Assembly: GCA_937951875.1 (NCBI GenBank)
Contig: CALGAN010000007.1
Coordinates: 7,110 to 71,109, forward strand
Direction of reading: 5' to 3'
Source of the DNA: an uncultured Alkalilimnicola sp.
GTDB lineage: Bacteria > Pseudomonadota > Gammaproteobacteria > Nitrococcales > AK92
DNA length: 64,000 bases
Shown: one piece after another, positions 8,979-17,687 of the stretch
How positions within the stretch are numbered: position 1 is the first letter of the stretch
Layout: every line of letters starts with the position of its first letter
Position numbers and translations under genes: made by a program
Notes under the pieces: generated by a model
Told to the model about the DNA's origin: nothing
The model's database searches: none
The model's input: the letters and a program-made list of their open reading frames with translations, nothing else

Positions 8979-9266
8979 ATGGCCGCGAATAAGGACGAGC
9001 CCAGGGACGCGCAGAAGCGGGCGCTGTTGGCGCGTCTGGCGCGTATCGAGGGGCAGATTCGCGGTATACGCCGCATGATCGAGAGCGATGCCGGCTGCGA
9101 GGAGGTCGCGCAGCAGCTCGCCGCCTCCCGCAACGCCCTGAACAAGGCCTTCTACGAAATGATGGCGTGCGCCATCGAGCACGAACTGGGCCCGGACGGC
9201 GGGCTGTCGGAGGAAGGCCGCCAACGGCTCGGCGAACTCACCCGCCTGCTTTCCAAGTACGGCTAG
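8979..9266 (+). CDS. CsoR/RcnR/CstR-family transcriptional repressor with non-canonical cysteines
   Basis: 95-residue all-helical DNA-binding repressor; the start ATG 8979 has GGAGG about 9 bases upstream. The N-terminal helix RLARIEGQIRGIRRMIES is the family signature. Family Cu(I) sensors use Cys-His-Cys at relative positions 0, +25 and +29 (CsoR), and persulfide sensors use Cys at 0 and +29 (CstR). Here the first Cys is Cys40, but +25 and +29 are Ala65 and Glu69; the second Cys is Cys64 (+24), with His68 nearby. The metal site of classical CsoR is therefore absent. Context with YeeE/YedE sulfur-type transporters and two matching operators suggests a sulfur or persulfide signal, which is inference. 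Confidence 0.85.
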   Translation: MAANKDEPRDAQKRALLARLARIEGQIRGIRRMIESDAGCEEVAQQLAASRNALNKAFYEMMACAIEHELGPDGGLSEEGRQRLGELTRLLSKYG

Positions 9267-9270
9267 TCCC

Positions 9271-9690
9271 TTACCGCGCGTTCCGGAACAGCAGTCCGTA
9301 GGCGGTCATGCCCGCCACCATCGCCGCCACGAAGCCCAGCACTGGCGCCAGGCCCGATGCCGTCGCCACTAGCGCCGGTCCGGGGCATACCCCCGCCAGT
9401 CCCCAGCCGACGCCGAAGATGGCCGAGCCGGCGATCAGGCGAGCGTCCAGTGCGCGTTTGTCGGGCAGGTGGAAGCGATCCGCGCAGAAGGGGCGCTGAC
9501 ATTGGCCGACCAGGCGGAAGGCCGGGATGGTCACCGCCAGGGCGCCGCCCATCACCAGCGCCAGGGTAGGATCCCAGTTGCCCGCCAGGTCCAGGAAGCC
9601 GATGACCTTGGCCGGGTTGACCATGCCCGACACGATCATCCCCAGCCCGAACAGGGCGCCGGCGAGCAGCGCCGTCGACAATTGGACCAT
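9271..9690 (-). CDS. YeeE/YedE-family half transporter (DUF6691/PmpB-like)
   Basis: 139-residue, strongly hydrophobic protein with about four membrane segments. It is one half of the split YeeE/YedE architecture; family members move thiosulfate or sulfur compounds across the inner membrane. Conserved features: FGLGMIVSGMVNP near 14-26, a cytoplasmic basic loop with VGQCQRPFC at 61-69, and the family motif GVCPGPA at 100-106 with Cys102. The start is ATG 9690, right after the stop of its partner (9693), so the two are translationally close. It converges on the repressor gene with 4 bases between stops. The exact substrate cannot be read from sequence. Confidence 0.85.
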   Translation of the reverse strand: MVQLSTALLAGALFGLGMIVSGMVNPAKVIGFLDLAGNWDPTLALVMGGALAVTIPAFRLVGQCQRPFCADRFHLPDKRALDARLIAGSAIFGVGWGLAGVCPGPALVATASGLAPVLGFVAAMVAGMTAYGLLFRNAR

Positions 9691-9692
9691 GC

Positions 9693-10118
9693 TCAGACTC
9701 CCAGCAAATGGCGGGTGACGTACACGGTGACGACGCCCGCGGTCATGAACACGCCGGTGGCGACGATGGAGCGGGCCGACAGGCGACCGATGCCGCACAC
9801 GCCGTGGCCGCTGGTGCAGCCGCTGCCCAACCGGGCGCCGAAGCCGACCAGGAAGCCCGCCGCCAGCGTGCCGGGCCAGCCGGTCTGCAGCTCGATGGGC
9901 AGTCCCGCCGGGCTGAGCCACTGCCAGAGCAGACCGACCGTGACCATGCCGGCGACGAACAGTGCGCGCCAGGCGCTATCGCCGCGCGGTCGCGCCAGCA
10001 GGCCGCCGACGATGCCGGAAATGCCCGCGATCCGGCCGTTGGCGAACAGCAGCAGCGCCGCCGACAGGCCGATGATCAGGCCGCCGAGCAAGCCGCTGCC
10101 GGGCGTGAAATTGTCCAT
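9693..10118 (-). CDS. YeeE/YedE-family half transporter (PmpA-like)
   Basis: 141 residues, about four membrane segments, first gene of a two-gene unit. It contains the signature GSGCTSGHGVCG at 98-109 with Cys101 and Cys108, the conserved cysteine region of the family. The start is ATG 10118 because AAGGAGG lies about 6 bases upstream; an open extension to 10190 would run through the promoter and operator. Its promoter carries a CsoR-type operator identical in layout to that of the adjacent repressor gene, so both genes are probably repressed by it. Confidence 0.87.
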   Translation of the reverse strand: MDNFTPGSGLLGGLIIGLSAALLLFANGRIAGISGIVGGLLARPRGDSAWRALFVAGMVTVGLLWQWLSPAGLPIELQTGWPGTLAAGFLVGFGARLGSGCTSGHGVCGIGRLSARSIVATGVFMTAGVVTVYVTRHLLGV

Positions 10119-10162
10119 GGAGACCTCCTTGGCGAGGCGGAAGCGAAGGACGTTCGCGGCCC

Positions 10163-10190
10163 ATCTTATATACCCCGCAGGGTATGTCAA
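10163..10190 (-). promoter_or_regulatory. YeeE/YedE promoter with a CsoR-type operator between -35 and -10
   Basis: On the minus strand a perfect -35 TTGACA (10190-10185) is followed after 16 bases by TAAGAT (10168-10163). The spacer holds TACCC-TGCG-GGGTA (10184-10171 on this strand), part of the 16-bp palindrome ATACCC-N4-GGGTAT at 10170-10185. Repressor binding in the spacer would block RNA polymerase. The transcript would start about 10156, giving a leader of roughly 40 bases before the ATG at 10118. Confidence 0.8.
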
Positions 10191-10409
10191 GGCGGCGAAC
10201 GACCCTCCCCGCCAAGAAGAGTGGCGGCGCGATCAAAGCGCTGGATTTTTGCCGTAATCTCCTTTATCAACGCGCCGTTGGCGCCGAGAGTCCGGCGGCT
10301 GGGTTGAATACGCCCGCGGCGACGGTCGCTTTCTTGAAGGCTGCACCGCGGCCAAGTCGTTGCGGAGAATCGACTCTAAGATGAAGGCCTTCGGCACGGA
10401 GATCGAAAT

Positions 10410-11231
10410 TTGTCCTCTCCCCTAGTGATGGTGGCAGGGCCTTGGTGGGGCAAGGCCGCCGGCACGTTGCTGGGCGCGGTCCTCGGCAGCTGGCCGGGGG
10501 CGCTGCTGGGCCTGGTCCTCGGCTACATCTTCGACGAGCGGCTGCGGCTGGAACCGTATTCCGGCCGCACCTGGCGCGGCTGCCAGCTCAGCCGCAGCGA
10601 GCAGGAATTCCTCACCGCCGCATTCTCGGTGATGGGGCATCTGGCCAAGGCCGACGGGCGGGTCAGCGAAAAGGAGGTGGCGGCCACCGAGCAGGTCATG
10701 GCCCGGCTCGGTCTGGACGACAATCGCCGCCAGCGCGCCATCTATCTGTTTACGCGCGGCAAGGCCCGCAACTTTCCGCTGCGCGCCGTGCTGCGCCGGT
10801 TCCGCGGCGGCGCCGGCCGCCAGCCCGAGACGCTGGATCGGTTCCTGCGCTGCCTGCTGGAGGTGGCCTATGCCGACGGCGAGCCCGCGCCGAAGCAGCA
10901 GCGCCTGTTGAGCGTGGTGGCGAAACGGCTGCGCGTGAGCGAGCAGCGTCTGCAGGAGCTGGCGCGAACCCGCGGGACTTGTCGCGGCGACAGCCGGCCG
11001 CGCGCCGTGGTGCCGGCCGGTCCGCTGGCGGATGCCTTCCGCGAGCTCGGCATCGCCGAGAACGCCAGCAACGAGCAGGTCACCTTGGCCTATCGTCGCG
11101 CCATCAGCCGTCATCACCCGGATCGTTTGGCCGCCGCCAACGCCTCCGAGGAGGCGCTGAAAGAGGCGCATATCCGCACCCAGCGCATCCGCGAAGCCTA
11201 CGAGCAGATCCGCCGCGCACGCGGCTTCTGA
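10410..11231 (+). CDS. djlA: DjlA-type co-chaperone (TerB + J domain)
   Basis: Membrane-anchored DnaK co-chaperone. A glycine-rich N-terminal hydrophobic segment (about residues 7-40) is followed by a TerB-like helical domain (about 62-190, including AKADGRVSEKEV and AYADGEPAP repeats) and a C-terminal J domain with the HPD triad in RHHPDR. 273 residues, typical of DjlA. The TTG at 10410 is chosen because GGAG lies 8 bases upstream; an ATG at 10428 is the alternative and would shorten the protein by six residues. It stands alone between the YeeE/YedE pair and rpe. Confidence 0.9.
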   Translation: MSSPLVMVAGPWWGKAAGTLLGAVLGSWPGALLGLVLGYIFDERLRLEPYSGRTWRGCQLSRSEQEFLTAAFSVMGHLAKADGRVSEKEVAATEQVMARLGLDDNRRQRAIYLFTRGKARNFPLRAVLRRFRGGAGRQPETLDRFLRCLLEVAYADGEPAPKQQRLLSVVAKRLRVSEQRLQELARTRGTCRGDSRPRAVVPAGPLADAFRELGIAENASNEQVTLAYRRAISRHHPDRLAAANASEEALKEAHIRTQRIREAYEQIRRARGF

Positions 11232-11325
11232 GCGCCCGCCGCGGGTTCAAGTGTGCGCCGTGCGGCTGAAAATGTCCGGCGCATGCGCTACAGTCACCGC
11301 CTCGACCGCTACCGCCGATAGACCC

Positions 11326-12000
11326 ATGCGCGATTACCTCATCGCTCCCTCCATCCTCTCGGCCAATTTCGCCAAGCTCGGCGAGGACGTGGACGCCGTG
11401 CTCGCCGCCGGCGCCGACATCATCCATTTCGACGTGATGGACAACCACTATGTCCCCAACCTCACGATCGGACCGATGGTGTGCAAGGCGCTGCGCGACT
11501 ACGGCATTACCGCGCCGATCGACGTGCACCTCATGGTCAAGCCGGTGGACCGGATCATCCCCGACTTCGCCCAGGCCGGCGCCACCTACATCACCTTCCA
11601 TCCCGAGGCCAGCGAGCACATCGACCGCACCCTGCAGCTGATCCGCGACTGCGGCTGCAAGGCCGGGCTGGTGTTCAACCCGGCCACGCCGCTCGATTAC
11701 CTCAAGTACGTGATGGACAAGGTCGACATGGTGCTGCTGATGTCGGTCAACCCCGGCTTCGGCGGCCAGGCCTTCATCCCCTCGACGCTCGGCAAGCTGC
11801 GCGAGGCGCGCGCCATGATCGAAGCCTCCGGGCTGCCGATCCGCCTGGAAGTGGACGGCGGCATCAAGGTGGACAACATCCGCGCCGTGGCCGAGGCCGG
11901 CGCCGACACCTTCGTGGCCGGCTCGGCGATCTTCGGCAAGCCGGATTACGCCGCGGTGATCGGCGCCATGCGCGCGGAACTGGCCAAGGTCGGCAGCTGA
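11326..12000 (+). CDS. rpe: Ribulose-phosphate 3-epimerase
   Basis: Interconverts ribulose-5-phosphate and xylulose-5-phosphate (pentose phosphate/Calvin cycles). 224 residues from ATG 11326, beginning MRDYLIAPSILSANFAKLGED. TIM-barrel motifs: HFDVMDNHYVPNLT (metal/catalytic His and Asp), DVHLMVKPVD, MSVNPGFGGQAF and EVDGGIKVDN. The start has no strong Shine-Dalgarno; an upstream open extension is non-homologous. Its stop overlaps the start of gph by one base, so the two are translationally coupled. Confidence 0.96.
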   Translation: MRDYLIAPSILSANFAKLGEDVDAVLAAGADIIHFDVMDNHYVPNLTIGPMVCKALRDYGITAPIDVHLMVKPVDRIIPDFAQAGATYITFHPEASEHIDRTLQLIRDCGCKAGLVFNPATPLDYLKYVMDKVDMVLLMSVNPGFGGQAFIPSTLGKLREARAMIEASGLPIRLEVDGGIKVDNIRAVAEAGADTFVAGSAIFGKPDYAAVIGAMRAELAKVGS

Positions 12001-12680
12001 TGCGCTTTGCCGGCATTCGCGCCCTGCTGTTCGATCTGGACGGCACGCTGGTCGACAGCGTGCCCGACCTGGCCGCGGCGGTGGATGCCATGCTCGCCGA
12101 CCTCGGCCTGCCGCCGGCCGGCGAGGCGCGGGTGCGCGAGTGGGTGGGCAACGGCTCGCAGCGGCTGGTCAAGCGCGCCCTCACCGGCCGCATGGACGGC
12201 GAGCCCGATCCGGCGCTGCTGGCGCGCGCCATGCCGCTGTTCATGGCCCACTACGAGCGGCTGCTGTGCCATCGCAGCGCGCTGTTCGACGGCGTGCGCG
12301 AGGGGTTGCGCCAGCTGCGCGCGGCGGGCTTGAAGATGGCCGTGGTCACCAACAAGCCCAGCCGTTTCATCGAGCCGCTGCTGAGCGCGCTCGGCGTGCG
12401 CGAGGACTTTGCAGTCCTCGTCGGAGGCGATACCCTTGCCGAAAGGAAGCCGCATCCGGCACCCTTGCTGTATGCGGCGCAACGGCTAGGCGAAGATCCG
12501 GCTGCCGCGCTGATGGTCGGCGACTCCCGCAACGATGTGGAGGCCGCGCGCCGCGCCAACATGGCGGTCGTGTGCGTGCCCTACGGCTACAATCACGGCG
12601 AGGACATCCGGCAGGCGTCCCCGGACGCCGTGGTCGAGGATCTGCGAGAACTGGCGAGACTACTGCTGGCATCGGAATGA
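12000..12680 (+). CDS. gph: Phosphoglycolate phosphatase (HAD family)
   Basis: Removes phosphate from 2-phosphoglycolate, formed by Rubisco oxygenation or DNA repair. 226 residues. HAD motif I is FDLDGTLVDS near residues 10-19 with the nucleophile Asp, motif II is VVTNKPS, Lys of ERKPHPAP is motif III, and MVGDSRNDVEAAR is motif IV. The ATG overlaps the rpe stop (TGATG). Its own stop codon overlaps the start of the tryptophan leader peptide (ATGA), placing rpe-gph and trpE in one transcriptional neighbourhood. Confidence 0.95.
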   Translation: MRFAGIRALLFDLDGTLVDSVPDLAAAVDAMLADLGLPPAGEARVREWVGNGSQRLVKRALTGRMDGEPDPALLARAMPLFMAHYERLLCHRSALFDGVREGLRQLRAAGLKMAVVTNKPSRFIEPLLSALGVREDFAVLVGGDTLAERKPHPAPLLYAAQRLGEDPAAALMVGDSRNDVEAARRANMAVVCVPYGYNHGEDIRQASPDAVVEDLRELARLLLASE

Positions 12681-12739
12681 CTATTTCGGCCCTCCGCGAT
12701 TTCATCTTCTACACCGCTCCGTGGCGATGGCGTCGCTAA
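12677..12739 (+). CDS. trpL: Putative tryptophan leader peptide upstream of trpE
   Basis: A 20-codon frame starts with an ATG overlapping the gph stop (ATGA) and ends PWRWRR just before TAA, so two of its last five codons are Trp. It sits 49 bases before trpE. Near-terminal tandem Trp codons in a short peptide upstream of trpE are the hallmark of leader-peptide control. I could not find a terminator hairpin with a U-tract between its stop and trpE, so classical E. coli-style attenuation is not shown; control by ribosome stalling at the trpE ribosome site or by Rho is possible. Confidence 0.65.
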   Translation: MTISALRDFIFYTAPWRWRR

Positions 12740-12788
12740 GCGCTCGGCTTCAGGCACGCCCCGACAATCGCCCAACGGACGGTAATTC

Positions 12789-14288
12789 ATGAACAAGCAG
12801 CATTTCGACGCCCTCGCGGAGCAGGGCTACAACCGCATCCCCCTCGTGCGCGAGATCCTCGCCGATCTCGACACTCCCCTGAGCACCTACCTCAAGCTCG
12901 CCAAAGGACCGTACTCCTATCTGCTGGAGTCGGTGCAGGGCGGCGAGAAATGGGGCCGCTACTCGATCATTGGCCTGCCCGCCCGGGAAGTGCTGAAGGT
13001 GCGCGGCTACGACGTGGAGCTCTACCGCGACGGCGCGCTGGTGCGGCGCGAGCGGGTGGATGACCCGCTGGCCTTCGTGGAGGACTACCACCGCGGCTTC
13101 CGCGCCGCGCCGCCGGACGGCATCCCGCAGGCGCCGCGCTTCCTCGGCGGCCTGGTCGGCTATTTCGGCTACGACACGGTGCGCTACATCGAGCCGCGCC
13201 TGGCGCATAGCGTCAACGAGGATAAGCTGGGCGTGCCGGACATCCTGTTCATGGTGTCGGACGAGGTGTTGGTGTTCGACAACCTGGCCGGGCGCCTGTA
13301 TCTGGTGGTGCACGCCGATCCCGCTGAGCCGGACGCCTACCAACGCGCCGGCGAGCGGCTGAGCGCGCTGACCCGCCAGCTGCGCAGCGCGGGCAGCGTC
13401 TACCAGCCGCCGCGCCCGGCGCGGCCGCAGCGCGAGCCGCAGTTCACCTCGAACTTCACCCAGGAGGAGTTCGAGCGGATGGTGGAGCGCATCAAGCGCT
13501 ACATCATCGACGGCGACGTGATGCAGGTGGTGCCCTCGCAGCGGCTGTCGGTCGACTACGAGGCCTCGCCGCTGGATCTCTATCGCGCGCTGCGGTCGAT
13601 GAACCCCTCGCCGTACATGTTCTTCCTCGATCTCGACGACTTCCACATCGTCGGTTCCTCGCCCGAGATCCTGGTGCGCCTGGAGGACGGCGAGATCACC
13701 GTGCGGCCCCTGGCCGGCACCCGCCGGCGCGGCGCCACCCCGGCCGAGGACAAGGCGTTGGAGGAGGAGCTGCTCGCTGACCCGAAGGAAATCGCCGAGC
13801 ACCTGATGCTGATCGACCTGGCGCGCAACGACATCGGCCGGGTGGCCGAGATCGGCAGCGTGCGCGTCACCGACCAGATGAGCATCGAGCGCTACTCGCA
13901 CGTGATGCACATCGTCTCCAACGTCACCGGCCGTCTCAGGCCGGGGCTCACACCGATCGACGCGCTGCGCGCCGCCTTCCCCGCCGGCACCCTGTCAGGC
14001 GCGCCGAAGATCCGCGCCATGGAGATCATCGACGAGGTCGAGCCGGTCAAGCGCGGCATCTACGGCGGCGCGGTCGGTTATCTGTCCTACAGCGGCAACA
14101 TGGACGCGTCCATCGCCATCCGTACCGCGGTGATCAAGGACGGCAAGCTGCATATCCAGGTCGGCGCCGGCGTGGTGGCCGATTCGGTGCCGCGGCTGGA
14201 GTGGAAGGAGACGCTCAACAAGGGCAGGGCCTTGATCCGGGCCGTGGCCATGGCCGAAAGCGGCCTCGACAGCTCGGGATTGGAGTGA
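12789..14288 (+). CDS. trpE: Anthranilate synthase component I
   Basis: Chorismate-using subunit that makes anthranilate with ammonia from TrpG, the first step of tryptophan synthesis. 499 residues. N-terminal LLESVQGGEKWGRYSIIG carries the feedback-inhibition Ser; the catalytic C-terminal domain has PSPYMFFLD, GSSPEILVR, RPLAGTRRRG, MLIDLARND and FPAGTLSGAPKIRAMEII. It is followed after 10 bases by trpG and then trpD and trpC, so the anthranilate branch is contiguous here; trpF, trpB and trpA are not in the window. Confidence 0.97.
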   Translation: MNKQHFDALAEQGYNRIPLVREILADLDTPLSTYLKLAKGPYSYLLESVQGGEKWGRYSIIGLPAREVLKVRGYDVELYRDGALVRRERVDDPLAFVEDYHRGFRAAPPDGIPQAPRFLGGLVGYFGYDTVRYIEPRLAHSVNEDKLGVPDILFMVSDEVLVFDNLAGRLYLVVHADPAEPDAYQRAGERLSALTRQLRSAGSVYQPPRPARPQREPQFTSNFTQEEFERMVERIKRYIIDGDVMQVVPSQRLSVDYEASPLDLYRALRSMNPSPYMFFLDLDDFHIVGSSPEILVRLEDGEITVRPLAGTRRRGATPAEDKALEEELLADPKEIAEHLMLIDLARNDIGRVAEIGSVRVTDQMSIERYSHVMHIVSNVTGRLRPGLTPIDALRAAFPAGTLSGAPKIRAMEIIDEVEPVKRGIYGGAVGYLSYSGNMDASIAIRTAVIKDGKLHIQVGAGVVADSVPRLEWKETLNKGRALIRAVAMAESGLDSSGLE

Positions 14289-14298
14289 GGACCGCGCC

Positions 14299-14892
<594 letters not shown>

Positions 14893-14911
14893 GAAGCGAA
14901 GAGCAAGCACC

Positions 14912-15934
14912 ATGGATATTCAAACCGCGATACGGCGCGTCACCGAACGGCAGGATCTGACCCGCGAGGAGATGAGCGTGGTGATGCGCGCCATCATGAC
15001 CGGCGAGTGCACGCCCGCGCAGATCGGCGGCTTCCTGATCGGCCTGCGCATGAAAGGCGAGACCGTGGCCGAGATCGCCGCCGCCGCCCAGGTGATGCGC
15101 GACCTGGCCATCCCCGTGCAGGTGGACCGTCGTCATCTGGTCGATACCTGCGGCACCGGCGGCGACGCTCGGGGCACGTTCAACGTCTCCACCGCTGCCA
15201 CCTTCGTGGTGGCCGCCGCCGGCGGTCGGGTGGCCAAGCACGGCAACCGCTCGGTCTCCAGCCGTTCCGGCAGCGCCGACCTGCTGGAGGCGGCCGGCGC
15301 CAAGCTCGATCTCACGCCGGGGCAGATCGCCGCGACCATCGATGCGGTCGGTGTCGGCTTCCTGTTCGCGCCCAACCATCACGCCGCCATGAAGTACGCG
15401 GTTGGGCCGCGCCGGGAGATGGGCGTGCGCACCATCTTCAACATCCTCGGCCCGCTGACCAATCCGGCCGGCGCCCCGCACCAACTGCTCGGCATCTACA
15501 GCGCCGACTGGCAGCGGCCGGTGGCCGAGGTGCTGCGCGAGCTGGGCAGCGACCACGTGCTGGTGGTGCATTCCGAGGACGGCCTGGACGAGATCAGCAT
15601 TGCCGCGCCGACCCGGGTGGTGGAGCTGTTCCGCGGCAAGATCACGGAATACGTGCTCACGCCCGAGCAGTTCGGTATCGCCCGCGCGCCGCTCGAGCAG
15701 CTGCGGGTGAGCGACGCTCAGGAGAGCCTCGAGCTGATCCAGCGGGTGTTCGCTGGCGAGCCGGGGCCGGCCGCCGACATGCTGACCCTGAACGCCGGCG
15801 CCGCCATCTACGCCGCCAATGTCGCGGATAGCTTGGAAGACGGCATCCGCCGGGCGCGTGAGGTGATCGCTTCGGGCGAGGCCGGCCGCAAGTTCGACGA
15901 GTTCGTGGCCTACACCCAGCGGGTGACGGCATGA
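14912..15934 (+). CDS. trpD: Anthranilate phosphoribosyltransferase
   Basis: Joins anthranilate to PRPP. 340 residues from ATG 14912. The PRPP-binding VDTCGTGGDARGTFNVST is near residues 76-93 and KHGNRSVSSRSGSADLLEA follows, with GPRREMGVRTIFNILGPLTNP later, all family signatures. An in-frame extension into trpG is not homologous. The stop overlaps the trpC start by 4 bases (ATGA), indicating coupled translation. Confidence 0.97.
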   Translation: MDIQTAIRRVTERQDLTREEMSVVMRAIMTGECTPAQIGGFLIGLRMKGETVAEIAAAAQVMRDLAIPVQVDRRHLVDTCGTGGDARGTFNVSTAATFVVAAAGGRVAKHGNRSVSSRSGSADLLEAAGAKLDLTPGQIAATIDAVGVGFLFAPNHHAAMKYAVGPRREMGVRTIFNILGPLTNPAGAPHQLLGIYSADWQRPVAEVLRELGSDHVLVVHSEDGLDEISIAAPTRVVELFRGKITEYVLTPEQFGIARAPLEQLRVSDAQESLELIQRVFAGEPGPAADMLTLNAGAAIYAANVADSLEDGIRRAREVIASGEAGRKFDEFVAYTQRVTA

Positions 15935-16725
15935 GTGGCGACGTGCTCAACACCATTTTGGCGCGCAAGGCCGAGGAAGTGGCCGAGCGCAGCCAGATCA
16001 AGAGTCTGCGGGAGCTGTCCGCCCAGGTCGCCGATGCGCCGCCGGTGCGCGGCTTCCGTCAACGGCTGCTGCAGGACATCGCCGCCGGTAAGCCCGGTGT
16101 CATTGCCGAGGTGAAGAAAGCCTCGCCCAGCAAGGGCGTCATCCGCCCCGACTTCGACCCGGAAGCGATTGCCCGCAGCTACGCCGCCGCCGGCGCCAGC
16201 TGCCTGTCGGTGCTCACCGACCGCGACTTCTTCCAGGGCAGCGAGCAGTACCTGCAGCAGGCGCGCGCTGCCTGCGGACTGCCGGTGCTGCGCAAGGACT
16301 TCGTGATCGACCCCTACCAGGTCTACGAGGCGCGCGTGCTGGGCGCCGATTGCGTGCTGCTGATCGTCGCCGCGCTCGGCGACCCGCAGATGCGCGAGCT
16401 GTATCAGCTGGCGGTCGAGCTGGGGATGGACGTGCTGGTCGAGGTGCACGATGAGGACGAGCTGGAGCGCGCGCTGGCGCTGGCGCCAGACCTGCTCGGG
16501 GTCAACAACCGCAACCTGCGCACCTTCGAGACCGACATCCGCAACACCATCCGGCTCAAGGCGCGGGTGACGGGCGACTGCCTGCTGGTCACCGAAAGCG
16601 GCATCCACACTCCCGACGATGTAGCCCTGATGCGCGCCAATGGCATCCATGCCTTCCTGGTGGGCGAGAGCATGATGCGCGCGCCCGACCCGGGCGTGAA
16701 GCTGCGCGAGCTGTTCTATCCCTGA
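15931..16725 (+). CDS. trpC: Indole-3-glycerol phosphate synthase
   Basis: Closes the indole ring from CdRP. 264 residues, a monofunctional TrpC without a fused TrpF domain. Motifs: EVKKASPSKGVI with catalytic Lys near residue 54, LSVLTDRDFFQGS, PVLRKDFVIDPYQVYEAR, LVEVHDEDEL, GVNNRNLRTFE and ESGIHTPDDV. It ends the trpEGDC run; a strong hairpin at 16771 follows and is shared with the convergent crp gene. Confidence 0.97.
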   Translation: MSGDVLNTILARKAEEVAERSQIKSLRELSAQVADAPPVRGFRQRLLQDIAAGKPGVIAEVKKASPSKGVIRPDFDPEAIARSYAAAGASCLSVLTDRDFFQGSEQYLQQARAACGLPVLRKDFVIDPYQVYEARVLGADCVLLIVAALGDPQMRELYQLAVELGMDVLVEVHDEDELERALALAPDLLGVNNRNLRTFETDIRNTIRLKARVTGDCLLVTESGIHTPDDVALMRANGIHAFLVGESMMRAPDPGVKLRELFYP

Positions 16726-16770
16726 ACGCGGCGGTCGTTTTCCCGCGGGAGCGGCATCTCGGAAACGCAG

Positions 16771-16795
16771 AAGGCCCCGGCAGGGGCCTTCTTCA
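16771..16795. terminator. Bidirectional terminator between trpC and crp
   Basis: A perfect 8-bp stem AAGGCCCC / GGGGCCTT with a GGCA loop (16771-16790) is flanked by short pyrimidine runs in both directions (CTTCTT on plus, CTTCTG on minus). It lies between the convergent trpC and crp stops and can serve both. Confidence 0.75.
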
Positions 16796-16816
16796 TGCCC
16801 GCCTGGCGCGCGGGTG

Positions 16817-17455
16817 CTAGCGCGTGTTGAACACCACGATGGTCTTGCCGCTGACCGAGATCAGCGACTGCTCCTCCAGCTCCTTGAGCACGCGCCCGAC
16901 CATCTCCCGCGAGCAGCCGACGATACGGCCGAGCTCCTGGCGGGTGATGCGGATCTGCATGCCGTCCGGATGGGTCATGGCGTCGGGCTCGCGGCACAGG
17001 TCGAGCAGGGTACGAGCGATGCGGCCGGTGACGTCGAGGAAGGCCAGGTCGCCCACCTTGCGGCTGGTGCGTCGCAGCCGGTCGGCCATCTGCCCGACCA
17101 CCGGGAACAGGATTTCCGGATCCTGCTTAGCGATCTGGCGAAAACGGCTGTAGCTGATCTCGGCGAGCTCGCAGGCGGTGCGGGTGCGCACCCAGGCGCT
17201 GCGCTCGCTGCTCTCGCCGAACAGCCCCATTTCACCGAAAAACGACCCGGCGTTGAGATAGGCGAGCACGATCTCGTGACCGTTCTCGTCTTCCATCAGC
17301 ACGGTCACCGACCCCTCGATGATGTAATACAGCGCATCCGACTGATCGCCGGCGTAGATGATGCCGGTCTTGGGGGGATAGCGCCGCCTGTGACAGTGCT
17401 GCAACAGGTTGTCGATGGACGTATTGCCCGTCGATTTCTGGGCCGGCTGTAACAT
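16817..17455 (-). CDS. crp: cAMP receptor protein (Crp/Vfr)
   Basis: Global regulator binding cAMP. 212 residues from ATG 17455, which has AAGGAT about 6 bases upstream; a GTG at 17482 would add nine residues. Phosphate-binding cassette: FGEMGLFGESSERSAWVR with the Arg-Ser pair that contacts cAMP. The recognition helix region QELGRIVGCSREMVGRVLKELEE is nearly that of E. coli CRP and Pseudomonas Vfr, so this is a cAMP-type regulator, not the FNR that would bind the site at 38503; no Fe-S cysteines are present. Neighbours osmC-like and speD match the remembered Pseudomonas order. Confidence 0.95.
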   Translation of the reverse strand: MLQPAQKSTGNTSIDNLLQHCHRRRYPPKTGIIYAGDQSDALYYIIEGSVTVLMEDENGHEIVLAYLNAGSFFGEMGLFGESSERSAWVRTRTACELAEISYSRFRQIAKQDPEILFPVVGQMADRLRRTSRKVGDLAFLDVTGRIARTLLDLCREPDAMTHPDGMQIRITRQELGRIVGCSREMVGRVLKELEEQSLISVSGKTIVVFNTR

Positions 17456-17687
17456 TCTCAATCCTTCGGCATTGGCGCCCACTGGGGATCTCCCTTGCCG
17501 TTATTGGTAGTACAAGGCGTCCTTGGAAGCAAGCATCGGTGCGGGCTCGCCCCCTTTGGAGATGCCGTCCGATAGTCGCTATACTGCGCCCCTACCGGAT
17601 CACATTGGGACGCCGGAAACCTATGCCAAGTTCCCCGTCCTGCGCGATCCGCCTAGTTTATGAGTAACTTAGCCAGCGGGATGTCGG

